Assembly: GCF_000321225.1 (NCBI RefSeq)
Contig: NW_004452118.1
Location: forward strand, 4,268 to 68,267
Direction of reading: 5' to 3'
DNA from: Odobenus rosmarus divergens
Taxonomy: Eukaryota; Chordata; Mammalia; Carnivora; Odobenidae
DNA length: 64,000 nt
Positions 22,490-33,844 of this stretch are shown here, in pieces. Each line of letters starts with the position of its first letter. Position 1 is the first letter of the stretch. The notes under the pieces were generated by a model, which was not told the DNA's origin, did not search any database, and worked only from the letters and a program-made list of their open reading frames with translations. The position numbers were made by a program, and so were the translations under genes.

Positions 22490-22666
22490 ATTTGAGAGAG
22501 AGAGAGGGAGAGCGAGCATGAGTGGAGTGGAGGGACAGAGGGAGAGGAAGAAGCAGACTTCCTGCTGAGCAGGGAGCCCAACTCAGGGCTCGATCTCAGG
22601 ACCCCGGGATCATGACCTGAGCCAACAAAGGCAGACATGTAACCGACTGAGCCATCCAGGTGCCCC
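22490..22666 (-). mobile_element. Can-SINE lacking its 3' tail
   Basis: The head and GA-rich body are complete, but the T-rich tail is reduced to about three bases (att, 22490-22492). A perfect 13-bp TSD, gatagttttactt, still flanks it (22477-22489 and 22667-22679). Confidence 0.95.
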
Positions 22667-23297
22667 GATAGTTTTACTTCCTATTAGAAGTATTTGTTAT
22701 TAAAGTATGTACTTACTAAAAACACAATGCATTCTTAGATCTTAATCCTTCTGAGATTAATTTCAGTGTATGGTGTGAGGTAGAGATCAAATTTTGTCCT
22801 TTTCTGTGTGAACAGTCAATTGCCTCTGACATTTATTGGATAATTGGTACTTTCTCCACTGATTTATAATGCCTTCTCTGTCACATAGAAAAGATTTCAT
22901 TTATGTGTAGATTGGTTTCTTTACTGTTTTCTGTACCAATGGAATATTCGTTTATCCTTGTACTAATTTCTCCCTGTTTCAGTCACTATGGCTTTAAGGT
23001 AGGTCTTGATATATAGTACAGAAAATCCTCTACTTTTGTTCTTGAAAATTGTCCTGGATGTTCTTTGCCTTTTATTCTTTCATATGAATTTTAGGATCAG
23101 TTTATCAATTTTCATGAAAAATATTTTTAAAGTTTTGGTTGGAATTCATTTAATTTATGGTTTAATCTGGGAAAATTTTACAGTATTGATTCTTCCCACA
23201 CATCTCTTTTTACTTATGTTTTCTATTGTGATTTTCACAACTTTCACCATGAAGATCTTGTTCATCTTTTGTTTTCTTTCTGTCTTTTTCCCCCATA

Positions 23298-23493
23298 TTT
23301 TTTTAAAAAGATTTATTTATTTATTTTAGAGAGAAAGAGAAAGGGAGGGAGGGGCAGAGGGTGAGAGAAACTTAAGCAGACTCCATGCTGATCTCAGAGC
23401 CCAACTCGGGGCTTGATCTCACAACCCTGAGATCATGACCTGAGCCAAAACCAAGAGTCAGACACTTAACCAACTGAGCCACCCTGGTGCCCC
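23298..23493 (-). mobile_element. Can-SINE, older type
   Basis: Minus-strand copy with an aagactccatgctgatctc-like body variant (23377-23394) and head at 23460-23493. I see no clear TSD, which agrees with greater age. Confidence 0.9.
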
Positions 23494-23577
23494 TGTTTCA
23501 TTTATTTCTAAATATTTTATTATTGTTGTTGTTGGGGTACATATTATCTTAGTAAATTACCATATTTAACTATCATC

Positions 23578-24225
23578 TGAGGGAAAGAGAAGAGCAAAGC
23601 ATACCAGTATTGAAGGAAAAGCAGTGACATTATGTGAAACCATCACCAGCTAGATCCCAAGACCTGACCTTGAAAGCCCATATGCATTGTACCCACTGGC
23701 CTTTGTCCCACGTTTTCCATAAATTCTTCTAGCTTATGTTTTACCAGGCATAGCATCCTGTGATGGAAACCAAGAGATAATGACTGTCCTGATGAAGAGC
23801 TCCAGCTGGCCCAGACCAACCACCCAGACCAGTTTGAGCTCAACCCCCAACTCACCTGTGCAGATGGACCATGGAGTGACTAACATATGTTTACCTCATT
23901 ATAATGCTAAAATCTCTGTCCAAGGAGGAGCACAAGCCTCATTTACATCACATACAATATATGTATAAGCATGTTTCCTTAAGGTGCATGAGTGACCTTA
24001 TGCCTGCTTCTACGTACAATGACAAGGCTCCCCTTTCTGACTATTCATCCTAATCCTAAATAAAAGGAACCCATTCACCCTTGTTCAGGAAGTTACAGCT
24101 TTGGAAGTTATTCCCTGGAATCTCCTTATTTGTTGCAAATAAAGCTTCTTTTGTGTGACAACTCCACCTGGTGTAGCTCCTATCTATAATTCACCAAGAA
24201 GCAAACTCATATTAGTTCAGTTACA
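23578..24225 (+). mobile_element. Solo retroviral-type LTR
   Basis: The segment behaves like a gammaretrovirus-style LTR on the plus strand. A TATA-like taaataaaagg lies at 24056-24066, a polyadenylation signal AATAAA at 24138-24143 with a GT-rich element just after (24151-24158). U5-like sequence runs to about 24225. TGAGGG opens it at 23578. The ends are not fixed, because no clean TSD is visible. Flanks carry no retroviral genes. The small open frames here (23643-23855 and 23780-23968) are not viral genes. Confidence 0.7.
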
Positions 24226-25800
24226 AAACCTTCTCAAGTAAAGTGGCTACAGAGCTGTTGCAGTGTCTAAATCAGGGGAAGGATGACGAGATAGCCTTGC
24301 CAACATATATTTGACTCCAGACTACCAATATCTAATTAGAGAGCTGGTAGAACTCACACGTATTCAGAAGGGCAGCTGGTACTTGTCACCTCATCTGAAA
24401 CTTGCTGGCTTGAGTGTTTAGAGCACTAGCAATGGCTAAAATGAAGAACACAGTGGCCAATCCATTGCAAAAGAGTAACACTAACATTTATCATGCAATA
24501 GCAATGGCTCTCATTTTCTAAGGTGGCCAGAGATTGATTTTTATGTGTATCATACATACAGCCTTAGATGTCAGATCTCAAAAACCAAGCTCCATATTAA
24601 AGCACTAAGCTCCTACAGAAAGTATGGTGGCTTAGCGGGAGGATTGTGGGAAAAGGGGACAGAATTTCGACACTCTCGACATAACACATATTAGTGCCTC
24701 TCAGATGCATAAGTACCTGAGCTTTTGTGGTTCAAAGGAATTTTACAAATTTGCCTTCATGCTCTTTTCTTCCAATTTAAAGTAAAATCCCTATGTTTTA
24801 CATTGTTAACTCAGGGTTTATTGATATTCTTTTTGATGCAGTTATTCCTCTATAGCATAACTATAAAATTATGGAACTAAATGTGTGTGCAAGTAACTAC
24901 AGCACAATTGACTATGAAATGAAGGAAATTCTGGTAACCAACAATTTAAGCTCATTCACACACACACACCTTCTCCCATATACATTCCTATTGGCCTTTC
25001 AGTTAAAAAATGCTCACGTAAAGGTTTTAATATTCTGTTATAGTGTCCTTAGAAACCTACTTTATGAATATTTAAGGGAAATATTTGCCGGGTTACCTGG
25101 TATTCCTTTTAGATTACCAATTCCTTAAGGGCCCCAAATCCATATTTCCTACGGTCTGTAGACCCACATCATGCCTAATGTAAGTAATACATGAAATAGA
25201 TTCCTAATGTCCCTGATGCTCAAAGTCCATAACAATTGAGAAAGTTCCAAGGGTTTATAAAAGCTTTAGATATCAATACTTTTATGCTGCATTCTAAACT
25301 CCTTGTTGTTCTATATCAGGCAATAGGCAGAATGAGATATAGAATTGGAAGAAACTCATTGCTGATCTTGTAAAAATTCAAACACAAATGTTAACCAAAA
25401 AGCAAAAGTTCAAAGAACTTCAGTTTCCTCCATTAACGAAAGGTTTACATAATTTTAATTTCCCCTCCTTTAGCCAAGGCCACTGTAACGTTTGCGATAG
25501 AGATTTCTTTTTTCCTCTGAAGAAGTGCCTTGAGACCTATGTAGTGCAAACAAGACCCAATGAGAGTGAGAAGGTAAGCATCAAAGTCTCAAGCAAGCAA
25601 TGGGCTGAGGAAGAGATTTTTAAGCAAAAACACAATGCATAAGCAGTTATACAGAGCAAGGAGGCAAAGGAAGAGAATGGAGGAAGCAGTGTCATCACCT
25701 AATAAAAGCTCAATAAACAGACACCGTTAGAGAGAAGCTGGTGTAGAAAGGCAAGGAACAGACTTCAGAAAATGCTGTTTATTGAAATGTTAGCTTGATT
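24226..25800. other. Unassigned stretch
   Basis: No gene or nameable repeat. A short (CA)n run lies at 24957-24969. The 84- and 85-codon frames at 24871-25128 and 25388-25642 have no family match. Confidence 0.45.
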
Positions 25801-28800
25801 CTCCTGGTCTTTTAATTTAATTTACTTTAAATTTATACACAACAAAATTCATTCTTTGTGGTATGCTTCTCCTGAATTTCTATATATGTCAATAATGTCT
25901 ATAGGTAACTGCAGTCACCTGTCTAAATAAAGTCAGCAGCGAATGAACACGCACGCACACACACACATACGCCCGGCAACCTTCACAAAATGTCATGGGA
26001 TTTTCTGGCCCCTACACACAAAAGACCAGAACATTCATTGAAAAGAGGACAATAGTGATCTTGTTAACATTCTAGAGATCTCCAAGGGCATAGTAAGATT
26101 GTCCTGCCCCAGAGACATGTCCTATTGTCCCAGTGACAGCAATTTATATGCAAGCAGTGCGAAAACTCAGCACCTGGCTTCATTTGAATCATTGTTTTGA
26201 TGACTTACACTTTAAGGTTTGCTGGGACTACCAGTCACTAAGATTTGTTCCACTGAGATAAATATTAATGAATTAAAATTCTCTACCTTTTTTATTAACT
26301 CCCTATCACGAAAGAATATCCTACTAATCTGAAAGGGGTTATCTCTGGGAGCTTTTGAAGGGGGATTTTGTAATGGTATTGGATTGAAAGCTTGCATCGT
26401 GTCATTATTTTTTCTTATATAACCCTGCATAGTCATAAGCAAAAAATATTGTGATGGTCTCATCAGAAATTCCACAGTTAAGTTATTTCCAGATAAATAA
26501 TGTAAATGATGACATATTCCCTTTTCATTTACGAGAATATGATCTTCTTAGAGACAGAATTAAGACTCTGGAAAGTATAGGGGTAATTTCTATCCATTTA
26601 TACTCAGAATAAGGCTTTTAGGCACCATATAATGTACAAGTGAAAAAGAGAAAAAGGTGTCCCCTTGGTATTCATCCATTTTGTTCCAAATAAAATGAGA
26701 ATTGAAAATGGCGTATATATGACTTGAAATGATGTATATATTGGTATTTTATTTCCTTTCTAATGCCCAGACACAAAGTGGAGTGGTGTGGGACTTCTTG
26801 TAGCAATGAATACTGAAATTGACTTTTTAATAGAAGATTGGTAAGGATGCCATTCTTTTAACTATGTAGTGCTGAAGACACTGTGGCTGGGTCAATATAT
26901 ATTAAGTGATTTGTACAACACCATTCGACTTTGAGATGTGGTGTTATTTTACTAAGTGCTGCCCTAGAGATTTTTTTTTTTTTGAAGAGATGCAGTATTT
27001 GTTTTTATTTTCCAAATAATGTTCTGTTTTAATTTGGCTTATTAATATATAGAATGAGATTTCTTACTCTACCCTGCTGACGACCACACCTTCCTAAAAC
27101 TCGACTGGGATCACCCAAAGGGATGAGTGAGGTCTGTCCCCCAGCCATCTATACCTTATAGGGAGAAGAGGAGTCACTTAGGCAACATCTCCAGGAACAT
27201 TTTTGTTGAGTGAAACTCTTATTATTTTCTTGGTGAAAGATCCTGTCTACATCCCCCTGAATACTACCAACAACTTACATTTGCATGGCAAGAAGCTGAT
27301 TTTCCCTGTATTGGGAAAAAGAGGCTCAAACAGTCTGGATTCACCAGCTGTTAAACACACAGATTAGCATTAGACCTGCGTGAAGAGTCTTGTGCAAGCC
27401 AACGTTTTTCATACAGCTCTAATGAGCCCCGATTGTATTGGTAAGCCTTGACCTCTCAAACTCTCAAGTTTGCCCCAGTGTAGGAGACAACCAGGAAATT
27501 GTGAATTCAGGTTAACTCTCCTGTAAACACAAGTGAACTGTAGGAGGAGCCCCAGCTAAATCTCAGAAACTGACTAGGGAATTGTGTGGTTTTAAGTACC
27601 GTCTTGTGTCAGAGGATATCTCAGAGATGGCTTCTGGGAATGCATTTAATCAACCTTTTATCCCCTCTTGTATGAATGGGGCCTGTGCTATATGTCTGAA
27701 TGAAATTTTGATTGTGAAATCTTTGCGGGGGGCAATATAGTTATATTTTCTATGCAGCGATACATGGTAAATGTTATCGAACACATGATTAATAACTTAT
27801 AAATGTCCACTGAACACAGGGTGGTAGTTTTCAATGAAGTGTCTATTGTCCACTGAGAATTGAGTTTGGGTCAGACCTCACTGAACATAGCTAGACACTG
27901 TATTTTTCTACTGCAAAGATAAAATATAATGTAGTCTCAAACTAGTAATGAATGTTTGACAACAAGCCTATTCCAAATTTCCTCTGCTTCTTTAGAAATT
28001 TTATCTTTCAACCTATTGAAAAGGTTGTCAATAACTGACAAGGTGGTCTACACTTTAACTTCAGTCCTTTACATCTCTCAGACAGAATGTCATTGACATT
28101 GGAAAGATCATTCGCTCCATGAAGCTAGCATTTATTCAATGGACATAGATTGCTTGGTATCGTCGCCAAAAGCCTGATGAGTGAATGAATGAATAAATTA
28201 ACAGTGCCAAATTTCCTTATAAATATTACCAGATTCCAAGCTAAAGCTACTTTTGCTAATATGAACATTTGACATGAGTAGTGGGAGAAGTTCAATGTCA
28301 CTTGCTCATAGCCACTGAAAGTAAACAAAGCCAAGGGAGGCCCAGGTCACCTGACATGGGTTGCAGGATGTTTTTGTTTCTGAAATAAACATTTGGGGTT
28401 AGGACATGGACTTGGCAAAGAAGTGTGAGATCCTGGTTCTAGGAAGAATCACTATTTCTCTTTTTGATTCCCTTTCAAAGAAGGATCATCAATCAAATTA
28501 TTTCGAAATCCAGTTTTGAAGCACAAGTTATGTTAAAGGGTCTATAAGTCTGGACTCCACATGGATGTGGCAACCTCATAGCAGTAAACACAGAAGGTGA
28601 AACATCATTTGATTTGGTTTAATGCAGACAGTTGAAAAAGATCACAGCGTAATGAAGGAGGTGCAACTAACTATTGATATGTCAACAGAGGTTGGAGAAA
28701 ATCCTGACCCTATCAGATCCCCTCACAGAGCGCTGCTTTAAAACTTGAAGGCATTTAAACTTTTTTCTTTTTTATCGAGTCCAATTAGCAGATTAGCTAG

Positions 28801-29387
28801 CAAACCCCACTGCCTGAAAATGTAAAAATTAATGGACTTTTATAAAGATTCCACACTGAATGGAGAGTTACCGAAGAGCATAGCTAGTGGCTTAGCAGTA
28901 GATTCCTTCCTGAAGCATCCTAAAGGCATCTAAGAAAAAAATTTAAATGCCACCTACATTTCTTTTAAAGGTAAGGTGCACTATTGAGTAAAAACACCCC
29001 GACAGGGCGTATGTGCCTAAGGCTGACATTAGATTTCATGTTCAAATCAACAGCCAAAAGACTGGTCACTGTGAGACCCCAAACAGACAAGTTAATATTC
29101 AAACCATTGTTTATTTAGGCCTAAGAATTAATGGTTTGAAGAACAACAAAAATTATATGGCTGGAGATAACTGATTAACAAGAAAACCATTACAAGGCTG
29201 CTAGACTGGGAGTCCAGAGACATGAGTTATACTCACGCTTAATTGAAAGAAGCCACTTTTCTGCTGGGGCTGAAAGTGTGTGCTTGCCCTAAATTCTATG
29301 GTTCTGTGAAGCAGCCGAGAGAAAAATAAACTTGTTTAGACATTTTCAGTGGAAAAGGTAGATGGCCACTTTGGGAGACTGAGGGTG
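25801..29387. other. Mostly unassigned 3.6-kb stretch
   Basis: A (CA)n run at 25951-25970, a T-run at 26971-26983, and a possible L1-like fragment near 25810-25870 that is too weak to call. The part at 28600-28960 is repeat-free, with homeodomain-type sites (ccaattagcagattagctag, 28782-28801), and could be conserved non-coding sequence. No exon is supported. Confidence 0.4.
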
Positions 29388-29940
29388 GCAGTTAGGGTTC
29401 TCCAGAGAAACAATCAATTTTTATATCTATATCTACATCTTATATAGTTATATCCAATATATATAATATATAAATATTTTGTGTGTATTATATACATATA
29501 TATTTTATATATGTACATATTATGTGTGTATAATATACACATTTATAATTTTTGTATTATATATAATGTATACATACAAATATGTATTTAGAGTGTATTA
29601 GTGTAAGGAATTGGCTCATGCAATTATGGGAGCTGGCAAGTCTGAAATATGTAGGGGGGCTGGCAGGCTGGAAATTTGGGTAAGAGTTGATACTGCAGTC
29701 TTGAAGACAAATTCTTCCTTCTTCAGGAAATTTTGATCTTTGTTCTTAAGGACTTCAAATGGTCAAAGGGAGCCCACCCACTCACTATCTTATCAAAGAT
29801 AATCTGCTTTCCTCCAAGTCTACTGATTTAAATGTTAATCAAACCTAAAAAATATCTTTCTAGCCACATGTAGACCGTGTTTGATCAAACATCTGGGCAT
29901 CACAGCCTAGCTAAGTTGACAGATAAAATGAACCATCATT
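29388..29940 (+). mobile_element. Eutherian interspersed repeat with internal (TA)n expansion
   Basis: Order of landmarks: cagttagggttctccagaga (29389-29408), a TA-rich microsatellite (29416-29582), ggaattggctcatgcaatta (29607-29626), and gagctggcaagtctg (29629-29643). It ends with taagttgacagataaaatga (29912-29931) and accatcat. This is a widespread eutherian repeat known to carry a TA microsatellite at this point. I am not certain of its family name. It has no coding capacity. Confidence 0.75.
29416..29582. repeat. TA/TG-rich microsatellite
   Basis: Imperfect (TA)n with TG and TATG units, 167 bp. It sits at the usual microsatellite position of the surrounding repeat and will form weak cruciforms. 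Confidence 0.85.
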
Positions 29941-30740
29941 GTAAGCCTCCAGAGGTTTGCCAGAAGACTATTTCAAGAGATAATTTTGGTGAATTCAGTC
30001 CCAGGCGATGGCCTTGTCTTCATCCCATAAGATTTAGAAACCTGGTCTTGTCAACCCTTGAGTGGTATCTGCCTTTCAAAATAAGATGCACAGTAACAAA
30101 TCTCATATGACTGAGAGTTAAATGGGAATGCCAAAGTTTGAGAACTTAAAGTACCCCTATCATGGAAATGAAAACACTTGGATTGGAATGACCAGCATAT
30201 TCTCTTTGTATCGATACATCTACTTAAGAAGCCAGGTTGTAATCAAAAGTTTGCTTACTGAACAAGAAATCAGGACAAGGAATTAGACAATTCAAATGTT
30301 TAATAGCATAAGGTTAAGGCAGATTAACATATTCTTTTCCACAACAAAAATATTATTCCTAGCAGGGTTGGAATGAGGCTAGATATTTGTTTTGGCCAAG
30401 CACTCTGCTTCCGGGATACTGAAAGTCCTTTTCTAGGCTTGCAAGGCAGATAGTTCCCCTTTTGGTTGGTACATTTTTTATGTTAATATATTTTATCATG
30501 TTAAATTAAGTTTTACAAGTCTGGTAATTCATTCTATTTCTTTGAGATGACCTTACCTATTTTTTCTTGATATATTTTTTTCAATCTTCAGAGTTCAGTA
30601 TTGTTCTGTAATTGTTATGACTTTGGTACTGGTATCATTTATCAATGATATTTAATATTTATCAAAGAATAGAGGAAGGGACAATTGAAAAACATTTCAG
30701 CTCTAAACCTGAAGTCAAAACTACACTCTAGAGGAGAGAT
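29941..30740. other. Unassigned stretch
   Basis: No gene or nameable repeat; T-rich between 30470 and 30660. Confidence 0.45.
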
Positions 30741-30744
30741 GACT

Positions 30745-30905
30745 AACATCGGCTTTGGACAAGACTAGGTTCACATCTTTGTTACAAACTCCCTCCCTGT
30801 AAAATGAAGATAATGAAATTTAATACACGGGATTATTTTGACGATTGAAATGAGATAACATAGACAAAACCACTAATAAATATTTACTAGCATAGAAGAG
30901 GTGAT
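30745..30905 (+). mobile_element. MIR
   Basis: The plus-strand core is acaaactccctccctgtaaa (30784-30803), atgaagataatgaaatttaa (30804-30823), then attgaaatgagataacatag (30844-30863) and ctaataaatatttactag (30872-30889). Confidence 0.78.
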
Positions 30906-31519
30906 TAGTAACCAATAATTGTCTGAATTTGTTTCTTCATCCCCTCCCTTGCCCTCAACATATTTGAAGGTGGAGAATGAGGGGACATATTTGACTTTTG
31001 TCTAGCATCAGGATGCAAACATTTGGCAGAGTCAGAGACACACTGCATAACAAAGGTCATGAGACCTCCACTTCAGTTCTTGTAAATTCTAGACAAATAG
31101 GCAATGAGTAAATAATTCACAATCTTGAGGCATGCTATGATGTGAGGCATATCTGAGTTGTTACTGACAACAGGTAAGCAGGCCTGTGTCTGACATTGAT
31201 GACTGGCCTAATGAAGAATGTTGAGGCAGATGGTCAAGGATGAAGGATATCATAGAAGAAAGTGTTCGCTCTTCCAACATAGTACAGGACATGAGAATTA
31301 CAGCTCTCCACAGTTTGCTCTGATTTTTTCCTTCCATGTTTTAGGTTGTGAACTACAAATAAACCTGCTAGGAGGATGGATATATATTTAAAAGTAATTA
31401 CTATAACTGGCACAGTATGAAATGCTAAGAAGCCTAGGGTGTGGGGGGCTCTGACGATTTTGGTTTATGTTCTGATTTAGGCACATCGTAGGTGTCCAAC
31501 CTTTGGCACTTTATTGGAA

Positions 31520-31640
31520 AGCCCTACACCTCAGTTTCCTTATGTTAATAACTATCTTCAGGATTGTATTGAGGGTTAAATCATGAGAAAGGTCTTTTGC
31601 ATGGTGCTAATCAAATGTTCATCATCCAGATATGCAAGTA
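31520..31640 (+). mobile_element. MIR-like fragment
   Basis: It contains cctcagtttccttatgttaa (31529-31548) followed by gattgtattgagggttaaat (31562-31581), the MIR order. It is diverged, and the left boundary is unclear. Confidence 0.6.
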
Positions 31641-32099
31641 TCAGTTATTTCCATAACTGAATAACTTAGTAATTGAAAATGTTTATGTACAATATTCTTT
31701 ACATTTTTGTAATACCTACCACTCGGGATCATAAATATCTCATGAATTTTAATAGTGTGTGTGTTATATATACAATATACTTAAACATTGATTTTAAAAT
31801 ATATCTCGTTACACTAAATGTAAGTTATCTTAATTTGAGAAGTGTCATCATATTTCATATTTAAGTGTACAAATATTTTTACATAAGTTTAATAGTTACA
31901 CATTTAGTATAATTTTAGGTGATTTTAGATCCAAAATCATGAAGAACAAGATTTCACTGAAAACAAAGGGACAAAGAAAAGCTAGCATGATAGATTTATT
32001 TTCCGAATTGACCTGGAAACTGGTCTAAATTCTCAGGTAGGTATCCTTATGGTCCTTGTTGTGCAGAAGAGAAAAAGTTTCAGGGAGCAACCTAGCTGG
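31641..32099. other. Unassigned AT-rich stretch
   Basis: Very AT-rich to about 31930. Nothing nameable. Confidence 0.45.
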
Positions 32100-32720
32100 A
32101 ACCTAGGGGCCAGAAGCAGAACCTCTGTCTTCTGCTCATACTGGAATCATTCCAGGCTTAGCTGCAGCCTTCTCTTACTCTCTGCCACCACTCACTGGAA
32201 TCCATCTGAGGAAGAAGGGTGCATCTAGGTCTCTGTCTCTCCCTCTTCTCTCCCCTTTCTAGGGAAAGTGCTTTCTTGAGTGGACCCTGCTGGTCCTTCA
32301 TCTAGATCCCTGCACCAGTGCCCTTCAGCTCCCAACAACCCCCTGTGAATGCTCTTTTTCACCGACAGCCTGGATCTCCTGCAACAACTCTGCCTTAGGA
32401 GGAAAGACCAGAAGTACCAGAGAGTTAAACTCTTTGGAGGGAGACTAACAGCACTCTTGCCTCAGATTTGGATCATTCTTTACATTCCAGAGCCCTTCTG
32501 AGGGCTCAGGCAGCCTTTACCCTGTGCCAAGACTGCCTGGAATATGCATTTGTTTACTCTCTCTGTGTCTTGTCCCCTCACTGTTGTTTTTCTGGGAGCA
32601 TTTCCTTAATAAATCACTTGCTCATGAGTCCTCCTCTGAGAAACTGACCTTTAGCACCCCTACCTCTATACCATCTGACCCCAACTCCTTCCCCACGCTG
32701 ACTCTAGCACACTGTGCTTA
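32100..32720 (+). mobile_element. Possible LTR (ERV-like)
   Basis: A pyrimidine-rich, GC-richer segment ending in a polyadenylation-type context (AATAAA at 32608-32613, then cacttgctcatgagtcctcc at 32615-32634). This resembles the R-U5 end of some ERV LTRs. I see no TG/CA ends or TSD, so the call is tentative. The 65-codon frame at 32524-32721 is not protein-like. Confidence 0.4.
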
Positions 32721-33636
32721 ACACGGTAGATCAATCAATGTATAAGTTTGGCTGTGGACCAACCCTATAGCGTTAAGCAATATACTGATGTATGTTGTCA
32801 TTGACATACAATGGAGATGTCTTCCATTTATTTATTCTTCCATTGTATTCATAAAAATAAGCATGGCTCCTCTTTCATCAATACAAGTGGGTGATTCTCT
32901 GTTTAACCTAAGGGTATTTGTCACCTCAGAGTTAGTTTTTCCCTATAATACAGATTGCAAAAATATGCTCAATTTCTCAGAGCCACCAGGACTGATTAGC
33001 ACATTTAATTAATACATGATTTTTATAGTTAATGTGTAAAAATACTGCATATAATATTTTAAACTTTAAGTAGCAGTCTCTCTTTCTGTCAAATTAGAAC
33101 CCTTAGTTTTTTCAAGGAAAAATGGCTTGTTTGGCTACCAATTAAAAAAAATACAGAGTTCTGATTGAAGGATTAATTTAAAATTAAGTAATCTAGATGG
33201 ATGAAATGAGGCCCACACTAATTGAAAGGGAACTCTGCTGTATAATTATACTTTTTCCAAGAAACCTCTCTCCCTGCTTGAACAAAAACACGCATGCGAA
33301 GCACGCACATACACGACGCAGGAGGGGTTAAAGGACATGTGTTCCCAGTTATAAATGCTATGTGCCTAAATGTCTACAAAGCAGGGCTTCCTAACCCTTC
33401 TTCAGCCTCCTCAGCCAGAAGTGAGCTTTCTCCCTTCCTAACATTTCCACATTTCCCTCTCTTGGGGCATGTGGTGTGCTTAACCCGGAACTATGCGTGT
33501 TCTCAACTAGTCCTATCATTAAACCTTGCCCGTGGGCTTCTTGAGACGGTCTGAAACATATTTGTGTCCCTCACCACATTTTAAAAGACACTTTGTACAT
33601 TGGAATCACTCATAAACCTTTAAAACTAAGTAAATT
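32721..33636. other. Unassigned stretch
   Basis: No gene. An 86-codon frame (33294-33554) lies in a slightly GC-richer part; it has no family resemblance. Confidence 0.45.
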
Positions 33637-33648
33637 AATATTTTTCTG

Positions 33649-33844
33649 GGCACCTTGGTGGCTCAGTTAAGCATCTGCCTTCCGTTCAGGTCATGATCCC
33701 AGGGTCCTGGGATTGAGCCCCTCGAGGGGCTCCCTGCTCAGCGGGGAGCCAGCTTCTCCCTTTCCGCCCCTCCTGTGCTCTCTCTCACCATCTCTACCTC
33801 TCTCTCTCCCAAATAAATAAATAAAATCTTAAAAAAAACCAAAA
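33649..33844 (+). mobile_element. Can-SINE
   Basis: Plus-strand copy with tRNA-like head (33649-33722), CT-rich body and taaataaataaaatctt tail. The TSD aatatttttctg (33637-33648) is matched at 33845-33857 with one extra t. A 4-bp deletion is visible in the A-box region (ctcagttaagc, 33662-33672). Confidence 0.95.

Larger units (their letters stand above)
19785..23555 (-). mobile_element. Old L1 composite carrying six SINEs
   Basis: Minus-strand L1 ORF2 debris over 3.7 kb. Landmarks include the gttcagttttgtcaaatatg segment (19831-19850), cattgctggatatattttct (20173-20192) and tttatttaggatttttattt (20199-20218). Further on come the RT/C-terminal parts at 22720-23260, for example ttaggatcagtttatcaatt (23091-23110). 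The order along the strand is not fully collinear, so two or more L1 copies may be joined. The part at 19930-20160 does not look like L1 and may be a further insertion. Confidence 0.8.
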
